Of a stretch of DNA of 64,000 nt, positions 1-8,536 are shown one piece after another; the stretch's first letter is position 1; each line of letters begins with the position of its first letter. The notes below the pieces were generated by a model. It worked only from the letters and a program-made list of their open reading frames with translations, had not been told where the DNA came from and did no database searches. The translations under genes were made by a program, and so were the position numbers. Origin of the DNA: Trinickia caryophylli (lineage in GTDB: Bacteria > Pseudomonadota > Gammaproteobacteria > Burkholderiales > Burkholderiaceae); the NCBI RefSeq assembly GCF_034424545.1, contig NZ_CP139971.1:620001-684000 (forward strand), written 5' to 3'.

Positions 1-78
1 GGACTTCGTCATGCGCCCGTCGCGCGCGAGGATGCGCAGGATGGCGAGATCGTAGCGGTCGAGCTTGATCGCACTCAT
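1..78 (-). CDS. Lrp/AsnC-family regulator, 5' end only
   Basis: Only the first 26 codons are inside the window; the gene continues past base 1. The visible protein starts MSAIKLDRYDLAILRILARD, which is the opening of an Lrp/AsnC winged-helix DNA-binding domain (the LDxxDxxIL signature). It starts 16 bp after the doeB stop on the same strand, so it is probably the next gene of the ectoine operon. An Lrp-type regulator (DoeX, AsnC) at this place is known from ectoine-degradation clusters, so a role in sensing ectoine breakdown products is likely. The effector-binding RAM domain cannot be seen, so specificity is inferred from context only. Confidence 0.8.
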   Translation of the reverse strand, partial: MSAIKLDRYDLAILRILARDGRMTKS

Positions 79-94
79 GGCGCCGCCACGCTCG

Positions 95-1129
95 TCACGT
101 CGCAGCGCAGCCGGCAGCGATGCCGCGCTCGACCACCTCGGCCACGACAGCGATCGTGTCACCGATCCTGACTAGCCCCGGGAAATGACGGGCTGCCAGC
201 AGGCCGCTTCGACGGGCGCGATACTCGCGCGCTCGCGCGCCCGTTCGCGTGGCGTCATGAATGCGTGCGATCAGCTCGCCGGCCTCGACCGTATCGCCGA
301 GATCCTTGCACATCTCCAGCAGCCCCTCGTGCTCGCTCGTCGTGTAGCAATCGCCATCGGGCATGTCGAGCAGCGTCGTCGTCCGTGCGATTGCGTCGGC
401 ACCACGGCCGCGCACGCCAATACCCGCGTTGGCAAGAAAGCCGCGCACGCCGCGCTCGGCGATCCGCACGCTCGATGCGGTGGCCGAGCCGCCGCCGCCG
501 AGTTCGGTGGTGACGAACACCTTGCCCGCCTCTTCGGCCGCCGTATCGAACAGGCCGACGCTGTCGAGTTCGAGCATGCGCATGGAATATGGCGCCCCGA
601 ATGCGCGCATCGCGGCTTCGGCGCGCGCCTGCTGAGCCGCGTCGGGCAAGACGTGAATGGCTGCAAAAGGCAGGAGATCGAGCGTGCGCCCGCCCGCATG
701 AATGTCGAGCACGTAGTCGGCGAGCGGCAGCAGGTGCCGCTGAAAATAGTCGGCGATCTTCTCGGTCACGCTGCCGTCGGGCCGGCCCGGGAAGCTGCGG
801 TTGAGGTTGCCGCGATCGATCGGCGACGTGCGGCTGCCCGCGCGAAATGCCGGATAGTTCATGAACGGCACGACGATCACGCGGCCGGTGACCTCGCGCG
901 CCTTCAGCGTGGACGCGAGTTTCGTCAGCGCGATCGGTCCTTCGTATTCGTCGCCATGATTGCCGCCCGTCAACAACGCGGTGGGCCCCTCGCCGCGCTT
1001 GACGACCGTGATCGGAATCATCACGGCCCCCCATGCCGATGCATCGTGCGAATACGGCAGCTTCAGAAAGCCATGCTGCTCGCCTTCGGCTTCGAAATCG
1101 ATCGTCGCTTGAATCGGAGACGCGCGCAT
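95..1129 (-). CDS. doeB: N-alpha-acetyl-L-2,4-diaminobutyrate deacetylase DoeB/EutE
   Basis: Cytoplasmic zinc amidohydrolase of the succinylglutamate desuccinylase/aspartoacylase family, 344 residues, the usual DoeB length. Zinc-site motifs are visible: GGNHGDEYEG near residue 55 (His and Glu ligands) and LDIHAGG near residue 143 (His ligand). In the known pathway it removes acetate from N-alpha-acetyl-diaminobutyrate made by DoeA, giving L-2,4-diaminobutyrate. It follows doeA by 6 bp on the same strand, so the two are almost certainly co-transcribed. The aminotransferase and dehydrogenase that finish conversion to aspartate (DoeD, DoeC) are not in the window and may lie beyond base 1. Confidence 0.9.
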   Translation of the reverse strand: MRASPIQATIDFEAEGEQHGFLKLPYSHDASAWGAVMIPITVVKRGEGPTALLTGGNHGDEYEGPIALTKLASTLKAREVTGRVIVVPFMNYPAFRAGSRTSPIDRGNLNRSFPGRPDGSVTEKIADYFQRHLLPLADYVLDIHAGGRTLDLLPFAAIHVLPDAAQQARAEAAMRAFGAPYSMRMLELDSVGLFDTAAEEAGKVFVTTELGGGGSATASSVRIAERGVRGFLANAGIGVRGRGADAIARTTTLLDMPDGDCYTTSEHEGLLEMCKDLGDTVEAGELIARIHDATRTGARAREYRARRSGLLAARHFPGLVRIGDTIAVVAEVVERGIAAGCAAT

Positions 1130-1135
1130 GACCGC

Positions 1136-2386
1136 TCACTCCTTGACGAACAGACGCCGCGGCGTGTTGCAGAATGTCTCGACGCCCGTCTCGGTGATCA
1201 GGATGCTTTCCGTGATCTCGAGCCCCCAGTCGTCGAGCCAGAGCCCCGGCATGAAATGGAACGTCATGCCGGGCTCGAGTACGGTCTTGTCGCCAGGCCG
1301 AAGGCTCATCGTGCGCTCGCCCCAGTCCGGCGGATAGCTCGCGCCGATCGGATAGCCGCAGCGGCTGTTCTTCTCTATACCGAACCTGGCGAGCACGGCG
1401 AAGAAGGCCCGAGCGATGTCCTCGCAGGTGTTGCCGGGCCTCGCGGCGGCCAGCCCCGCCTCGATGCCCTCGACCACGGCGCGCTCCCCTTCGAGAAAGT
1501 GCGCGGGCGGCTTGCCGAGATAGACCGTGCGCGATTGCGGACAGTGATAGCGCCGGTAGCATCCCGCGATTTCGAAGAACGTGCCGGCATTGGCGGCGAA
1601 CGGGGTATCGTCCCAGGTTAGATGGGGCGCGGCGGCATCGGCGCCGGTCGGCAGCAGCGGCACGATGGCCGGATAGTCGCCGCCGTACCCGTCCACCCCG
1701 CCGATGCCGGCCGAGTAGATTTCGGCCACGAGATCGTTCTTTCGCATGCCCGGCTCGATGCGCTCGACGATGTGTGCGTGCATCTTTTCGACGATGCGCG
1801 CTGCGATGCGCATGTACTCGATTTCCCGTGGCGACTTCACGGCCCGTTGCCAGTTGACGAGCCCCGTCGCATCCACCCACCGGGCGGCCGGCAGGTGACG
1901 CGTGAGCGACGCGTGGGCCGCGGCGCTGAAGTAGTAATTATCGAGTTCGACGCCGATGCGCGCCCCGCCCCAGCCGCGCGCCAGCACCACCTCCCTCGAC
2001 AGATAATCCATCGGATGCCGCTCGCGCGACTGAACGTAGTGATCGGGGTAGCCGACGATTTGCGCGTGGTTCATGAAAACCGTGCGCTTTGCGCCATTGG
2101 CGTCCTGTCCGCGCCCGAACCAGACAGGCTCGCCCTCGAGTGCGAGCAGCACGCACTGATGAACGTAGAACGACCAGCCGTCGTAGCCCGTGAGCCACGC
2201 CATGTTCGTCGGATCGGAGACGATGAGCAGATCGATGCCGGCATCGGCCATCGCGCGTCGCGTTTTTGCGATGCGCGCGTCGTACTCGGCGCGCTCGAAC
2301 GGCAGATTCACCTGCCCGCGCACAACATCGTGCGCGCCCCGCTGTTCCTGCTTACGCTGCTCCGGCTCTCTCGTGTGTTCCAGCAT
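1136..2386 (-). CDS. doeA: ectoine hydrolase DoeA/EutD
   Basis: M24 (creatinase/prolidase-fold) family hydrolase that opens the ectoine ring to N-alpha-acetyl-diaminobutyrate. The creatinase-like N domain carries the DoeA-typical stretch SDPTNMAWLTGYDGWSFYVHQ-like sequence near residue 60, and the catalytic pita-bread domain fills the C-terminal half. I chose the ATG at 2386 because AGAGGA lies just upstream of it. The frame also has an ATG at 2437 that overlaps the eutC stop as ATGAATGA, so a 433-residue form coupled to eutC is possible. At 416 residues from 2386 it is close to the family norm of about 400. It sits between eutC and doeB in a tight minus-strand operon. Confidence 0.9.
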   Translation of the reverse strand: MLEHTREPEQRKQEQRGAHDVVRGQVNLPFERAEYDARIAKTRRAMADAGIDLLIVSDPTNMAWLTGYDGWSFYVHQCVLLALEGEPVWFGRGQDANGAKRTVFMNHAQIVGYPDHYVQSRERHPMDYLSREVVLARGWGGARIGVELDNYYFSAAAHASLTRHLPAARWVDATGLVNWQRAVKSPREIEYMRIAARIVEKMHAHIVERIEPGMRKNDLVAEIYSAGIGGVDGYGGDYPAIVPLLPTGADAAAPHLTWDDTPFAANAGTFFEIAGCYRRYHCPQSRTVYLGKPPAHFLEGERAVVEGIEAGLAAARPGNTCEDIARAFFAVLARFGIEKNSRCGYPIGASYPPDWGERTMSLRPGDKTVLEPGMTFHFMPGLWLDDWGLEITESILITETGVETFCNTPRRLFVKE

Positions 2387-2429
2387 GTTTTCCTCTCGGC
2401 TCAGGACACTGGTTGCGTTCGTTGCTGCT

Positions 2430-3431
2430 TCATTCATTGCGAAATGCGAGGCCGGCACCCTGTGCCCGCACACGCTCGAGCGCGAGCGCGGCGATTGCCG
2501 TGTCCTGCGCGCCCGTGCCCGTCAAATCGCAGATGGTGACGTCCGACGCGCCGGTGCGCCCAGGCACTTGAGCGGCGATGACTTGCCCCAGCTCGGCGAA
2601 CGCCGCATCGCGTGGCACGGCACCAGCCGCGATCGCGTGGTGCAGTTCGCCCAGCACCCGCGTTTGCGCGAGCCGATCGCACACGTAGCGTGCAGCCGCC
2701 AATGCGGCGGGCGCGATCTCGTTCTTGTGCTCGGCGTCGGAGCCCATCGCGGTGATATGCAGCCCCGGATGGAGCGCACTGGCCTGGACGAGCGGCTCGC
2801 AGCTCGGCGTGGTGGTGATCGCGACATCGGCCTGCGCGAGCGCGCCCGGCACGTCCGGCGACACCTCGCAGCGCAGGCCGCACGTATCGGGCAGCTCGGC
2901 CAGCTCGGCCGCGAGCGCCTGTGCGGCTTCGCGCCGGCGCGCCCATATCGTCACGGTTGCGATCTCCCGCACGAGCATCAGCGCGCGCAGTTGCAGCCGC
3001 GCCTGTTCGCCCGCGCCCAGCAGGGCGACGTGCCGCGCATCGGGCCGAGCGAGCCACCGCGCCGCCACCGCCCCCGCCGCGGCGGTGCGCACCGCCGTCA
3101 GATAGCCGTTGTCGAGCAGGACGGCCTCGGTCAAGCCCGTCTTCGCCGAGAGCACGAGCATGAGCCCGTTCAGGCTCGGCAGCCCGATTGACGGGTTGTC
3201 GAAAAAGCCCGGGCTGACCTTGATCGCAAACGAATCGAGATGCGGCAAATAGGCTGTTTTCACGTCCACCTCGCCGCGATGCTCGGGCAGGTCGAGGCGC
3301 AGGATCGGCGGCATGACGACGGCCTGCGTGGCGAGCGCGGCGAATGCCCCCTCCACGCGATCCACCGCGGCCAGATCGAGCGGCACGAGTTCGCGAAGCG
3401 TCGCTTCGCCGACGAGAACGACGGGTTTCAT
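2430..3431 (-). CDS. eutC: ectoine utilization protein EutC (ornithine cyclodeaminase family)
   Basis: 333-residue member of the ornithine cyclodeaminase/mu-crystallin family. A central Rossmann fold shows GAGEQARLQLRAL near residue 135, and the family KTAYLPHLDSF and YLTAVRTAAAG stretches precede it. EutC proteins act with EutB in the steps that convert hydroxyectoine to ectoine. The individual reaction is not proven by sequence, and cyclodeaminase or reductase activities are both known in the superfamily. It overlaps eutB by 4 bp (ATGA) and the longest doeA frame by 8 bp, so translation is probably coupled along the operon. Confidence 0.87.
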   Translation of the reverse strand: MKPVVLVGEATLRELVPLDLAAVDRVEGAFAALATQAVVMPPILRLDLPEHRGEVDVKTAYLPHLDSFAIKVSPGFFDNPSIGLPSLNGLMLVLSAKTGLTEAVLLDNGYLTAVRTAAAGAVAARWLARPDARHVALLGAGEQARLQLRALMLVREIATVTIWARRREAAQALAAELAELPDTCGLRCEVSPDVPGALAQADVAITTTPSCEPLVQASALHPGLHITAMGSDAEHKNEIAPAALAAARYVCDRLAQTRVLGELHHAIAAGAVPRDAAFAELGQVIAAQVPGRTGASDVTICDLTGTGAQDTAIAALALERVRAQGAGLAFRNE

Positions 3432-4486
3432 CGGATTGGCTCCGAATGCGCATCGGCCGCTTGCCGCACGATGCGACGATGCAATTCCATGTCGATGTTG
3501 GCCCCGGTGACGACGATGACGAGCGGGCCGCACCGTGTATCGCGCGCCGAAGCAGCCGAGGCCGACGCCGACGCCGACGCCGAGACTGCGCCCGTCGATA
3601 CGGCCGCAATGCCGACAGCGGCCGCCCCCTCCACGACGAGGCGCTCGTGCCGGTATGCATGCACGAGCGCCTCGGCGATCGCCTCCTCCTCGACGAGCAG
3701 TGCTTCGTCGATCAGCGCCTGCGTCAATGCAAACGTGAAGCGGTTGGCGAGACCGATGCCGCCGCCGAGCGAATCGGCCAGCGTCTCGAGTTCGTCGACG
3801 AGCACGGGTTTGCCCGCGCCAAGGCTCGCATGCATCGCGGCACCGCGGCGCATGGTCACGCCGATGAGCCGGGTATCGGGCGCGCATTGCTTTGCGGCAA
3901 ATGCGACGCCCGAGAAAAGGCCACCGCCCGAAAGCGGCACGACGATCTGCGAGACGTCCGGCAGCGCCTCCACGATTTCGAGGCCGATCGTCGCCTGCCC
4001 CGCGATGACGTGGAGATCGTCGAACGGCGGCACATAAGCGAGCGCCCCGCTCGAGGCCAGCCGTTGCGCCTCACGCTCGGCGTCGTCCTGGCTCTTGCCG
4101 ACGATCCGCACTTGCGCGCCGAGCGCGCGTACCGCTTCGACCTTGTTGGCCGGAACGAGCGACGAGAGGCATACGATCGCATCGACGCCCGCGGCCCGTG
4201 CGGCATACGCCACCGCACAGCCATGGTTGCCCGTGGATGCGGTCACGACGCGTTCGACGCCGCGCTGCGCGAGCGCGGCGATCGCATTCGTAGCACCGCG
4301 GATCTTGAAGCTGCCGGTCGGTTGAACCGTTTCGAGCTTCAGGTAAACGGTTGTTCCCGCAACGATCGAGAGGGCTGGCGACTCCACGAGGGGACTGCGG
4401 GCGACCCGCCCCTCGAGGCGGCGGCGCGCGAGACAAACGTCGGCAAGCGAGAGCACGGACATGGGCGAGTACACGCGAAGATGCAA
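3428..4486 (-). CDS. eutB: hydroxyectoine utilization dehydratase EutB (PLP-dependent)
   Basis: 352-residue fold-type II PLP enzyme related to threonine/serine dehydratases. The PLP-lysine motif GSFKIRGA is near residue 57, the glycine-rich phosphate loop (SGGGLFSG) near residue 186, and STGNHG near residue 85. In ectoine/hydroxyectoine clusters this protein is assigned to removal of the hydroxyl group of hydroxyectoine. Its C-terminal part contains an unusual Ser-Ala run (SASASASASA) made by in-frame hexanucleotide repeats at 3553-3582, placed between two predicted strands. First gene of the minus-strand catabolic operon, 115 bp downstream of enuR. A generic threonine dehydratase is the alternative, but context favours EutB. 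Confidence 0.87.
   Translation of the reverse strand: MHLRVYSPMSVLSLADVCLARRRLEGRVARSPLVESPALSIVAGTTVYLKLETVQPTGSFKIRGATNAIAALAQRGVERVVTASTGNHGCAVAYAARAAGVDAIVCLSSLVPANKVEAVRALGAQVRIVGKSQDDAEREAQRLASSGALAYVPPFDDLHVIAGQATIGLEIVEALPDVSQIVVPLSGGGLFSGVAFAAKQCAPDTRLIGVTMRRGAAMHASLGAGKPVLVDELETLADSLGGGIGLANRFTFALTQALIDEALLVEEEAIAEALVHAYRHERLVVEGAAAVGIAAVSTGAVSASASASASAASARDTRCGPLVIVVTGANIDMELHRRIVRQAADAHSEPIR
3553..3582. repeat. hexanucleotide repeat inside eutB
   Basis: Five tandem hexamers: GCCGAG, three copies of GCCGAC, then GCCGAG (plus-strand reading). They lie in frame in eutB and encode the alternating Ser-Ala run. Copy-number change by slippage would add or remove Ser-Ala pairs without breaking the frame. 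Confidence 0.8.
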
Positions 4487-4539
4487 AGCAAAGCCGCAAC
4501 GGTTGCACGATGCCGCGGCGATTCAGTGCTGCCCAGTCT

Positions 4540-4571
4540 AATGTCCGGCAAAAAGAATCCGATTGTCCTAG
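4540..4571. promoter_or_regulatory. candidate EnuR operator upstream of eutB
   Basis: The 115-bp gap before eutB contains AATGTCC (4540-4546) and ATTGTCC (4562-4568) as direct repeats 22 bp apart, about two helical turns. The second copy extends to ATTGTCCTAG, and this decamer occurs again at 6056-6065 between enuR and ehuB. MocR/GntR regulators commonly bind direct repeats, so this is a reasonable EnuR site. The assignment is inferred from sharing and position only. Confidence 0.4.
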
Positions 4572-4601
4572 TTCATTTCCGGCGCGACACGCGCGATGCG
4601 C

Positions 4602-6047
4602 TCAGTCGACGGCGTGAACCTGCGGGTATTGCTCGAACACCTCGCGCACGGTTTTCAGCGCTTCGGCGAACGCGTCGTCGTCGATCTCCGCGCCGACGCA
4701 CAGGCGCACGGCGTTCGGCCGCTTCTCCACGCCGCGCACGAGAAACGGGTCGGGCGACGTCACGGCGATATCGCGCTTGCGCAATGCACGCACGAGGTGG
4801 TCGGCCTCCCAGTGCTCGGGCACGCGCAGCCAGACCGACAAGGCGTGGGGATGCGCACCCTGCACGTAGTGCCCGAGTATCTGCTTGACGAGCGCCTGCC
4901 GGCGCGCGAGACATTCCCGCTGCACCTCGACGAGACGCGCGGCCGTGCCGTCGTCGATCCAGCGCGTGGCGATCTCCGCCATCGGCGAAGTGGCCATCCA
5001 GCTCGATACGCGCAGCGTGCTCTCGGTGCGCAGCGCCAGGCGCCTCGGTGTCGCCAAATAACCGATCCGCAGCCCCGCGAGCACGGATTTCGTCAAGCTC
5101 GTGCAATAAAAGGAAAGCTCCGGGATCATGCTCGAGATCGGCGGCAACGGCTTGACCGGTAACGGACCGTAGACGTCGTCCTCGATCACGTACACGCCGT
5201 AGCGCTCGGCAATCCGTGCAATCGCGCGCCGGCGCGACTCCGGCATCAGCGCCATCGTCGGATTGTTCAGCGTCGGGGTGCACACGAGCGCGGTCACGCG
5301 CTCGTTGTCGCAGAGCTCTTCGAAATGCTCGGGATGAATGCCGAACTCGTCGATCTCGAGCCCCTTAAGCGTAAACCCGAGCACGTTCGCCGAGCCGATC
5401 ACCCCGTGATCGGTCAGGCTCTCGCATACGACCGTATCGCCGGGGCGCACGAGCGAGGCCAATGCGAGAAAAATCCCGTGCGCGGCGCCATTGGTGACGA
5501 GCAGCGTATCGGCCGAAGCCGGCATGCCAAGGCGCTCGATCCATGCCACGCCAGCCCGGCGGTGATGCTCGAAACCCGCGATCGGCCGAAATGCGCGGAT
5601 CCACGGCTGATCCTCGATGCGCGCGAGCGTGGCGCAGACCTGACGCCACCGCGTGTCGTGTTCGGGCGTGTGGATGATGCGCGCAATCGAGAAATCGACG
5701 ACGGAACGCTCGGCCGTATCGAGCATGTAGTTGGCCATTTTCTCGGTCACGCGCGGAGCGACGAAGCTGCCGCGCCCGACTTCGCAGCGGATCAGACCCT
5801 GGCGCTCGAGCTCCTTGTAGGCATTCGTGACGGTCTGCACGCTGATGCGCAGTTCGGCCGCGACATCGCGCTGCGGCGGCAGCCGCGTGCCGGGCCGCAG
5901 CAGGGCGCGCTCGATGTCGCCGGCGATGGCCTTCACGAGCCGCTTGTACTTCGATTCCGCGCCGTGCACCGCCTGCACGGCCTCACGCCATTCCTCGATC
6001 AAATTCGCCTCCACGGGTGCCCCGACATGGGGCGGCACAATCGCCAA
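4602..6047 (-). CDS. enuR: MocR-type PLP-binding regulator of ectoine catabolism EnuR
   Basis: 481 residues: a GntR winged helix at about 35-98 (LPPQRDVAAELRISVQTVTN) linked to an aminotransferase class I-like domain. The PLP-binding lysine is visible as TSLTKSVLAG (Lys about 320), with NNPTMALMP and the PLP-contact IEDDVYGPL upstream. In the studied EnuR proteins, PLP bound at this lysine reacts with the degradation intermediates N-alpha-acetyl-diaminobutyrate and diaminobutyrate, releasing repression. The gene lies between the eut/doe operon (same strand, downstream) and the divergent ehu importer, the standard place for EnuR. No strong Shine-Dalgarno is seen at the ATG. Confidence 0.9.
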   Translation of the reverse strand: MAIVPPHVGAPVEANLIEEWREAVQAVHGAESKYKRLVKAIAGDIERALLRPGTRLPPQRDVAAELRISVQTVTNAYKELERQGLIRCEVGRGSFVAPRVTEKMANYMLDTAERSVVDFSIARIIHTPEHDTRWRQVCATLARIEDQPWIRAFRPIAGFEHHRRAGVAWIERLGMPASADTLLVTNGAAHGIFLALASLVRPGDTVVCESLTDHGVIGSANVLGFTLKGLEIDEFGIHPEHFEELCDNERVTALVCTPTLNNPTMALMPESRRRAIARIAERYGVYVIEDDVYGPLPVKPLPPISSMIPELSFYCTSLTKSVLAGLRIGYLATPRRLALRTESTLRVSSWMATSPMAEIATRWIDDGTAARLVEVQRECLARRQALVKQILGHYVQGAHPHALSVWLRVPEHWEADHLVRALRKRDIAVTSPDPFLVRGVEKRPNAVRLCVGAEIDDDAFAEALKTVREVFEQYPQVHAVD

Positions 6048-6203
6048 TTGGAATTATTGTCCTAGAGCAATGAGGAACAAAAAAATGGCTTTGTATGCTG
6101 CACGCACGGCTCGGGCACGGCATCAGGCCTCGACTCCCCTGTCGCGCAGACGGCCGGCGCGTTCGCCGCCGAATGGACTCACCCTCCAACGTACGGGAAT
6201 GTC
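6048..6203. promoter_or_regulatory. enuR-ehuB divergent control region with shared decamer
   Basis: The 156-bp gap between the divergent enuR and ehuB genes carries ATTGTCCTAG at 6056-6065, within an AT-rich stretch (about 6045-6095) that is unusual here and probably holds the promoters. The decamer is identical to the one upstream of eutB at 4562-4571. It starts 8 bp upstream of the enuR start, so bound EnuR could also control its own gene. Confidence 0.45.
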
Positions 6204-7070
6204 ATGAAAACCAATCAGTTCAGCCAATTGTCGGGAATGCTCGCCGCCTGTTGCGCCGCGGCAGCCGCGTTCGTTACCTGCATTCCCGCCGCCTCGGCAG
6301 AAACCACGCTGCAGCGCATCCAGCGCACGGGTGTCGTGCGCATCGGCTATGCCAACGAATCGCCTTTTGCCTACACCACGCCCGACGGCAAGGTGACCGG
6401 CGAGTCGCCCGAAATCGCCAGGAAGATCTTCGCGAAGCTCGGCGTGAAGCAGGTCGATGGCGTGCTGACCGAATGGGGCTCGCTGATCCCGGGCCTGCGC
6501 GCGGGCCGCTTCGACGTGATCGCCGCGGGTATGTACATCACGCCCGAGCGCTGCCAGCAGGTGGCGTTCGCCGATCCGCAATACCAGATCCAGGACACGC
6601 TGCTGGTGCAAAAGGGCAACCCGAAGAACCTGCACAGCTACAAGGACATCGCGAAACTGTCCGACGCGAAGCTCGCAGTCATGGCCGGCACCGCGGAGGT
6701 CGGCTATTCCCAACAGGACGGCGTCAAAATCGAGCAGTTACTGCAGGTGCCCGACACGACGGCGCAGTTGCAGGCCGTACGCGCGCGCCGCGTCGATGCC
6801 GCAGTCGGCACCGGCCTGACGATGAAGGCGCTCGCGAAAAAGGACCCCGCACAAGTCGAGATCACGAGCAGTTTCGCCGACGATCCGAAGCACACGGGCT
6901 ACGGCGCGCTCGCCTTCCGGCAGGAAGATGCCGACCTGCGCGAGGCCGTCAACAAAGCGCTTCACGCCTGGCTCGGCACCCCCGATCACCTGGACACGGT
7001 CGCGCCGTTCGGTTTCGACAAGTCGAACCTGACCACGAAAACCGCCGCCCAGATCTGCTCGGGCAAGTAG
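6204..7070 (+). CDS. ehuB: ectoine/hydroxyectoine-binding periplasmic protein EhuB
   Basis: 288-residue substrate-binding protein (SBP family 3) of the EhuABCD ABC importer. The N terminus is a clear Sec signal peptide with an Ala-rich core and a probable cleavage after PAASA, about residue 32. The mature start (GYANESPFAYTTPDG and GESPEIARKIFAKLG) is characteristic of EhuB rather than of amino-acid binders. It captures ectoine and hydroxyectoine in the periplasm and delivers them to EhuCD. First gene of the plus-strand importer operon; a 135-bp gap separates it from ehuC, larger than the later overlaps, so differential expression of the binding protein is possible. Confidence 0.92.
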   Translation: MKTNQFSQLSGMLAACCAAAAAFVTCIPAASAETTLQRIQRTGVVRIGYANESPFAYTTPDGKVTGESPEIARKIFAKLGVKQVDGVLTEWGSLIPGLRAGRFDVIAAGMYITPERCQQVAFADPQYQIQDTLLVQKGNPKNLHSYKDIAKLSDAKLAVMAGTAEVGYSQQDGVKIEQLLQVPDTTAQLQAVRARRVDAAVGTGLTMKALAKKDPAQVEITSSFADDPKHTGYGALAFRQEDADLREAVNKALHAWLGTPDHLDTVAPFGFDKSNLTTKTAAQICSGK

Positions 7071-7205
7071 CGCGGTCGTGCCGGCCGGATCCGACGCAAA
7101 AGGCGCCAGCGGCGCAAGCGGAACGGGCGGCACGGGGGCGCGGACGCCAGCGGCCAGCCGTGCGGCCGTTTTCATCCGAACCGAGGGAAATCCGAGGGAA
7201 TCGTC

Positions 7206-7871
7206 ATGTCAGAACTGCTCCCCTTGCTGCTTCGCGGCACGCTCGTCACCGTCGAGATCGCCGTCGCGAGCACACTGGTCGCCATCGCGATGGCATTCGC
7301 CGCGACAGGGGCAAAGCTTGCGCCCTGGGCACCCGTGCGCTGGATCGGGAACGTCTATGTGGAAGTGTTTCGCGGTACCTCGCTGCTCGTACAGCTCTTC
7401 TGGTTCTTCTTCGTGCTGCCGCTGCCGCCTTTCAATCTCAACATGACGCCGCTTACGGTTGCCGTTGTCGGCCTTGGGCTGCACTACGGCGCTTATGGCT
7501 CGGAGATCCTGCGCGGCGCGCTGCGCTCGGTGCCCGGTGGGCAATACGAGGCTGCCCTTGCGCTCAATCTGGCACCGCTCACACGGATGCGCCGCATCGT
7601 CCTTCCGCAGGCAATGATCAACGCATTGCCGCCCGCCACGAACCTGATGATCGAGCTTTTGAAAGGCACCTCGCTCGTTTCGCTGATTACTCTGTCGGAT
7701 CTGTCGTTCCGCGCGCGACAACTGGATGAGGCAACGTTCAAGACGGCCGAAATTTTCGCGCTGACGCTCGTCATCTATTTCGTCCTGGCGCAGCTGCTCG
7801 CCGGCGTCATGCGCCGCTTCGAGCGGCGTGTGAGCCACGGCAATCGCGTCGCGAGCGGAGCCGCCAAATGA
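7206..7871 (+). CDS. ehuC: ectoine ABC importer permease EhuC
   Basis: 221-residue inner-membrane permease of the polar amino-acid (HAAT-type) ABC family with about five hydrophobic segments. The ABC-coupling EAA loop is seen as GGQYEAALALNL near residue 117. An FRGTSLLVQLFW motif near residue 57 marks this permease family. Works as a heterodimer with EhuD. The ATG at 7206 follows a GAGGGAAT stretch, and the stop overlaps the ehuD start by 4 bp (ATGA). Confidence 0.9.
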   Translation: MSELLPLLLRGTLVTVEIAVASTLVAIAMAFAATGAKLAPWAPVRWIGNVYVEVFRGTSLLVQLFWFFFVLPLPPFNLNMTPLTVAVVGLGLHYGAYGSEILRGALRSVPGGQYEAALALNLAPLTRMRRIVLPQAMINALPPATNLMIELLKGTSLVSLITLSDLSFRARQLDEATFKTAEIFALTLVIYFVLAQLLAGVMRRFERRVSHGNRVASGAAK

Positions 7872-8536
7872 ACGATATCAACCGCCTCTTCGATCTCGGC
7901 TATGCCGAACGCATCTTTCCGGCACTCGTGCACGCGTCCCTCTACACGATCGCCATCACCCTTGTGGGCTTCGCGATCGCGCTCGTGCTCGGGCTCGTGT
8001 TCGCCGTGCTGCGGCGCAGTGCCATCAAGCCCGTCTCGTACACGGTCGGATTCATCGTCGAATTCATTCGCAGCACCCCGCTGCTGATCCAGGTCTACGT
8101 GCTCTTCTACGTGCTGCCGGTGTACGGCGTGACGATGTCCGCATTGACTGCGGGCACCCTCGGCATCGCGCTGCACTATGCGTGCTACACGTCGGAGGTC
8201 TACCGCGCAGGGCTGAACGGCGTGCCGCCCGGGCAGTGGGAGGCCGCCTGCGCGTTGTCGCTCTCGCCGTGGCGCACCTATCGCGGCGTCGTGCTGCCGC
8301 AGGCTGTGCGTCCGATCATCCCCGCGCTCGGCAACTATCTCGTTGCGATGTTCAAGGACACCCCCGTGCTCTCGGCCATCACGGTGGTCGAACTGATGCA
8401 GCAGGCGAAGAACATCGGCTCCACCACGTTCCGCTATCTCGAGCCGATCACGCTCGCGGGCCTCTTCTTCCTGATCCTCAGCGTGAGCTTCGCCGCACTC
8501 GTGCGGCGAGTGGAGCGCGCAGCGAGACTGCCATGA
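7868..8536 (+). CDS. ehuD: ectoine ABC importer permease EhuD
   Basis: 222-residue inner-membrane permease, paralogue of EhuC. It has the FIRSTPLLIQVYVLFYVLP signature near residue 65 and the EAA coupling loop GQWEAACALSLSPW near residue 120. Forms the translocation pore with EhuC. It overlaps ehuC at its start and ehuA at its stop (both ATGA), which points to translational coupling of permease and ATPase subunits. Confidence 0.9.
   Translation: MNDINRLFDLGYAERIFPALVHASLYTIAITLVGFAIALVLGLVFAVLRRSAIKPVSYTVGFIVEFIRSTPLLIQVYVLFYVLPVYGVTMSALTAGTLGIALHYACYTSEVYRAGLNGVPPGQWEAACALSLSPWRTYRGVVLPQAVRPIIPALGNYLVAMFKDTPVLSAITVVELMQQAKNIGSTTFRYLEPITLAGLFFLILSVSFAALVRRVERAARLP

Noticed and set aside
185..1621. 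478-codon plus-strand open frame
   Set aside because: It is antisense to doeB and doeA, has no family features, and is Arg/Ala-rich as expected for a shadow frame in high-GC DNA.
7071..7205. Possible terminator or small gene between ehuB and ehuC
   Set aside because: GC-rich spacer without a clean stem or an open frame with a start site; ehuC probably remains in the operon.
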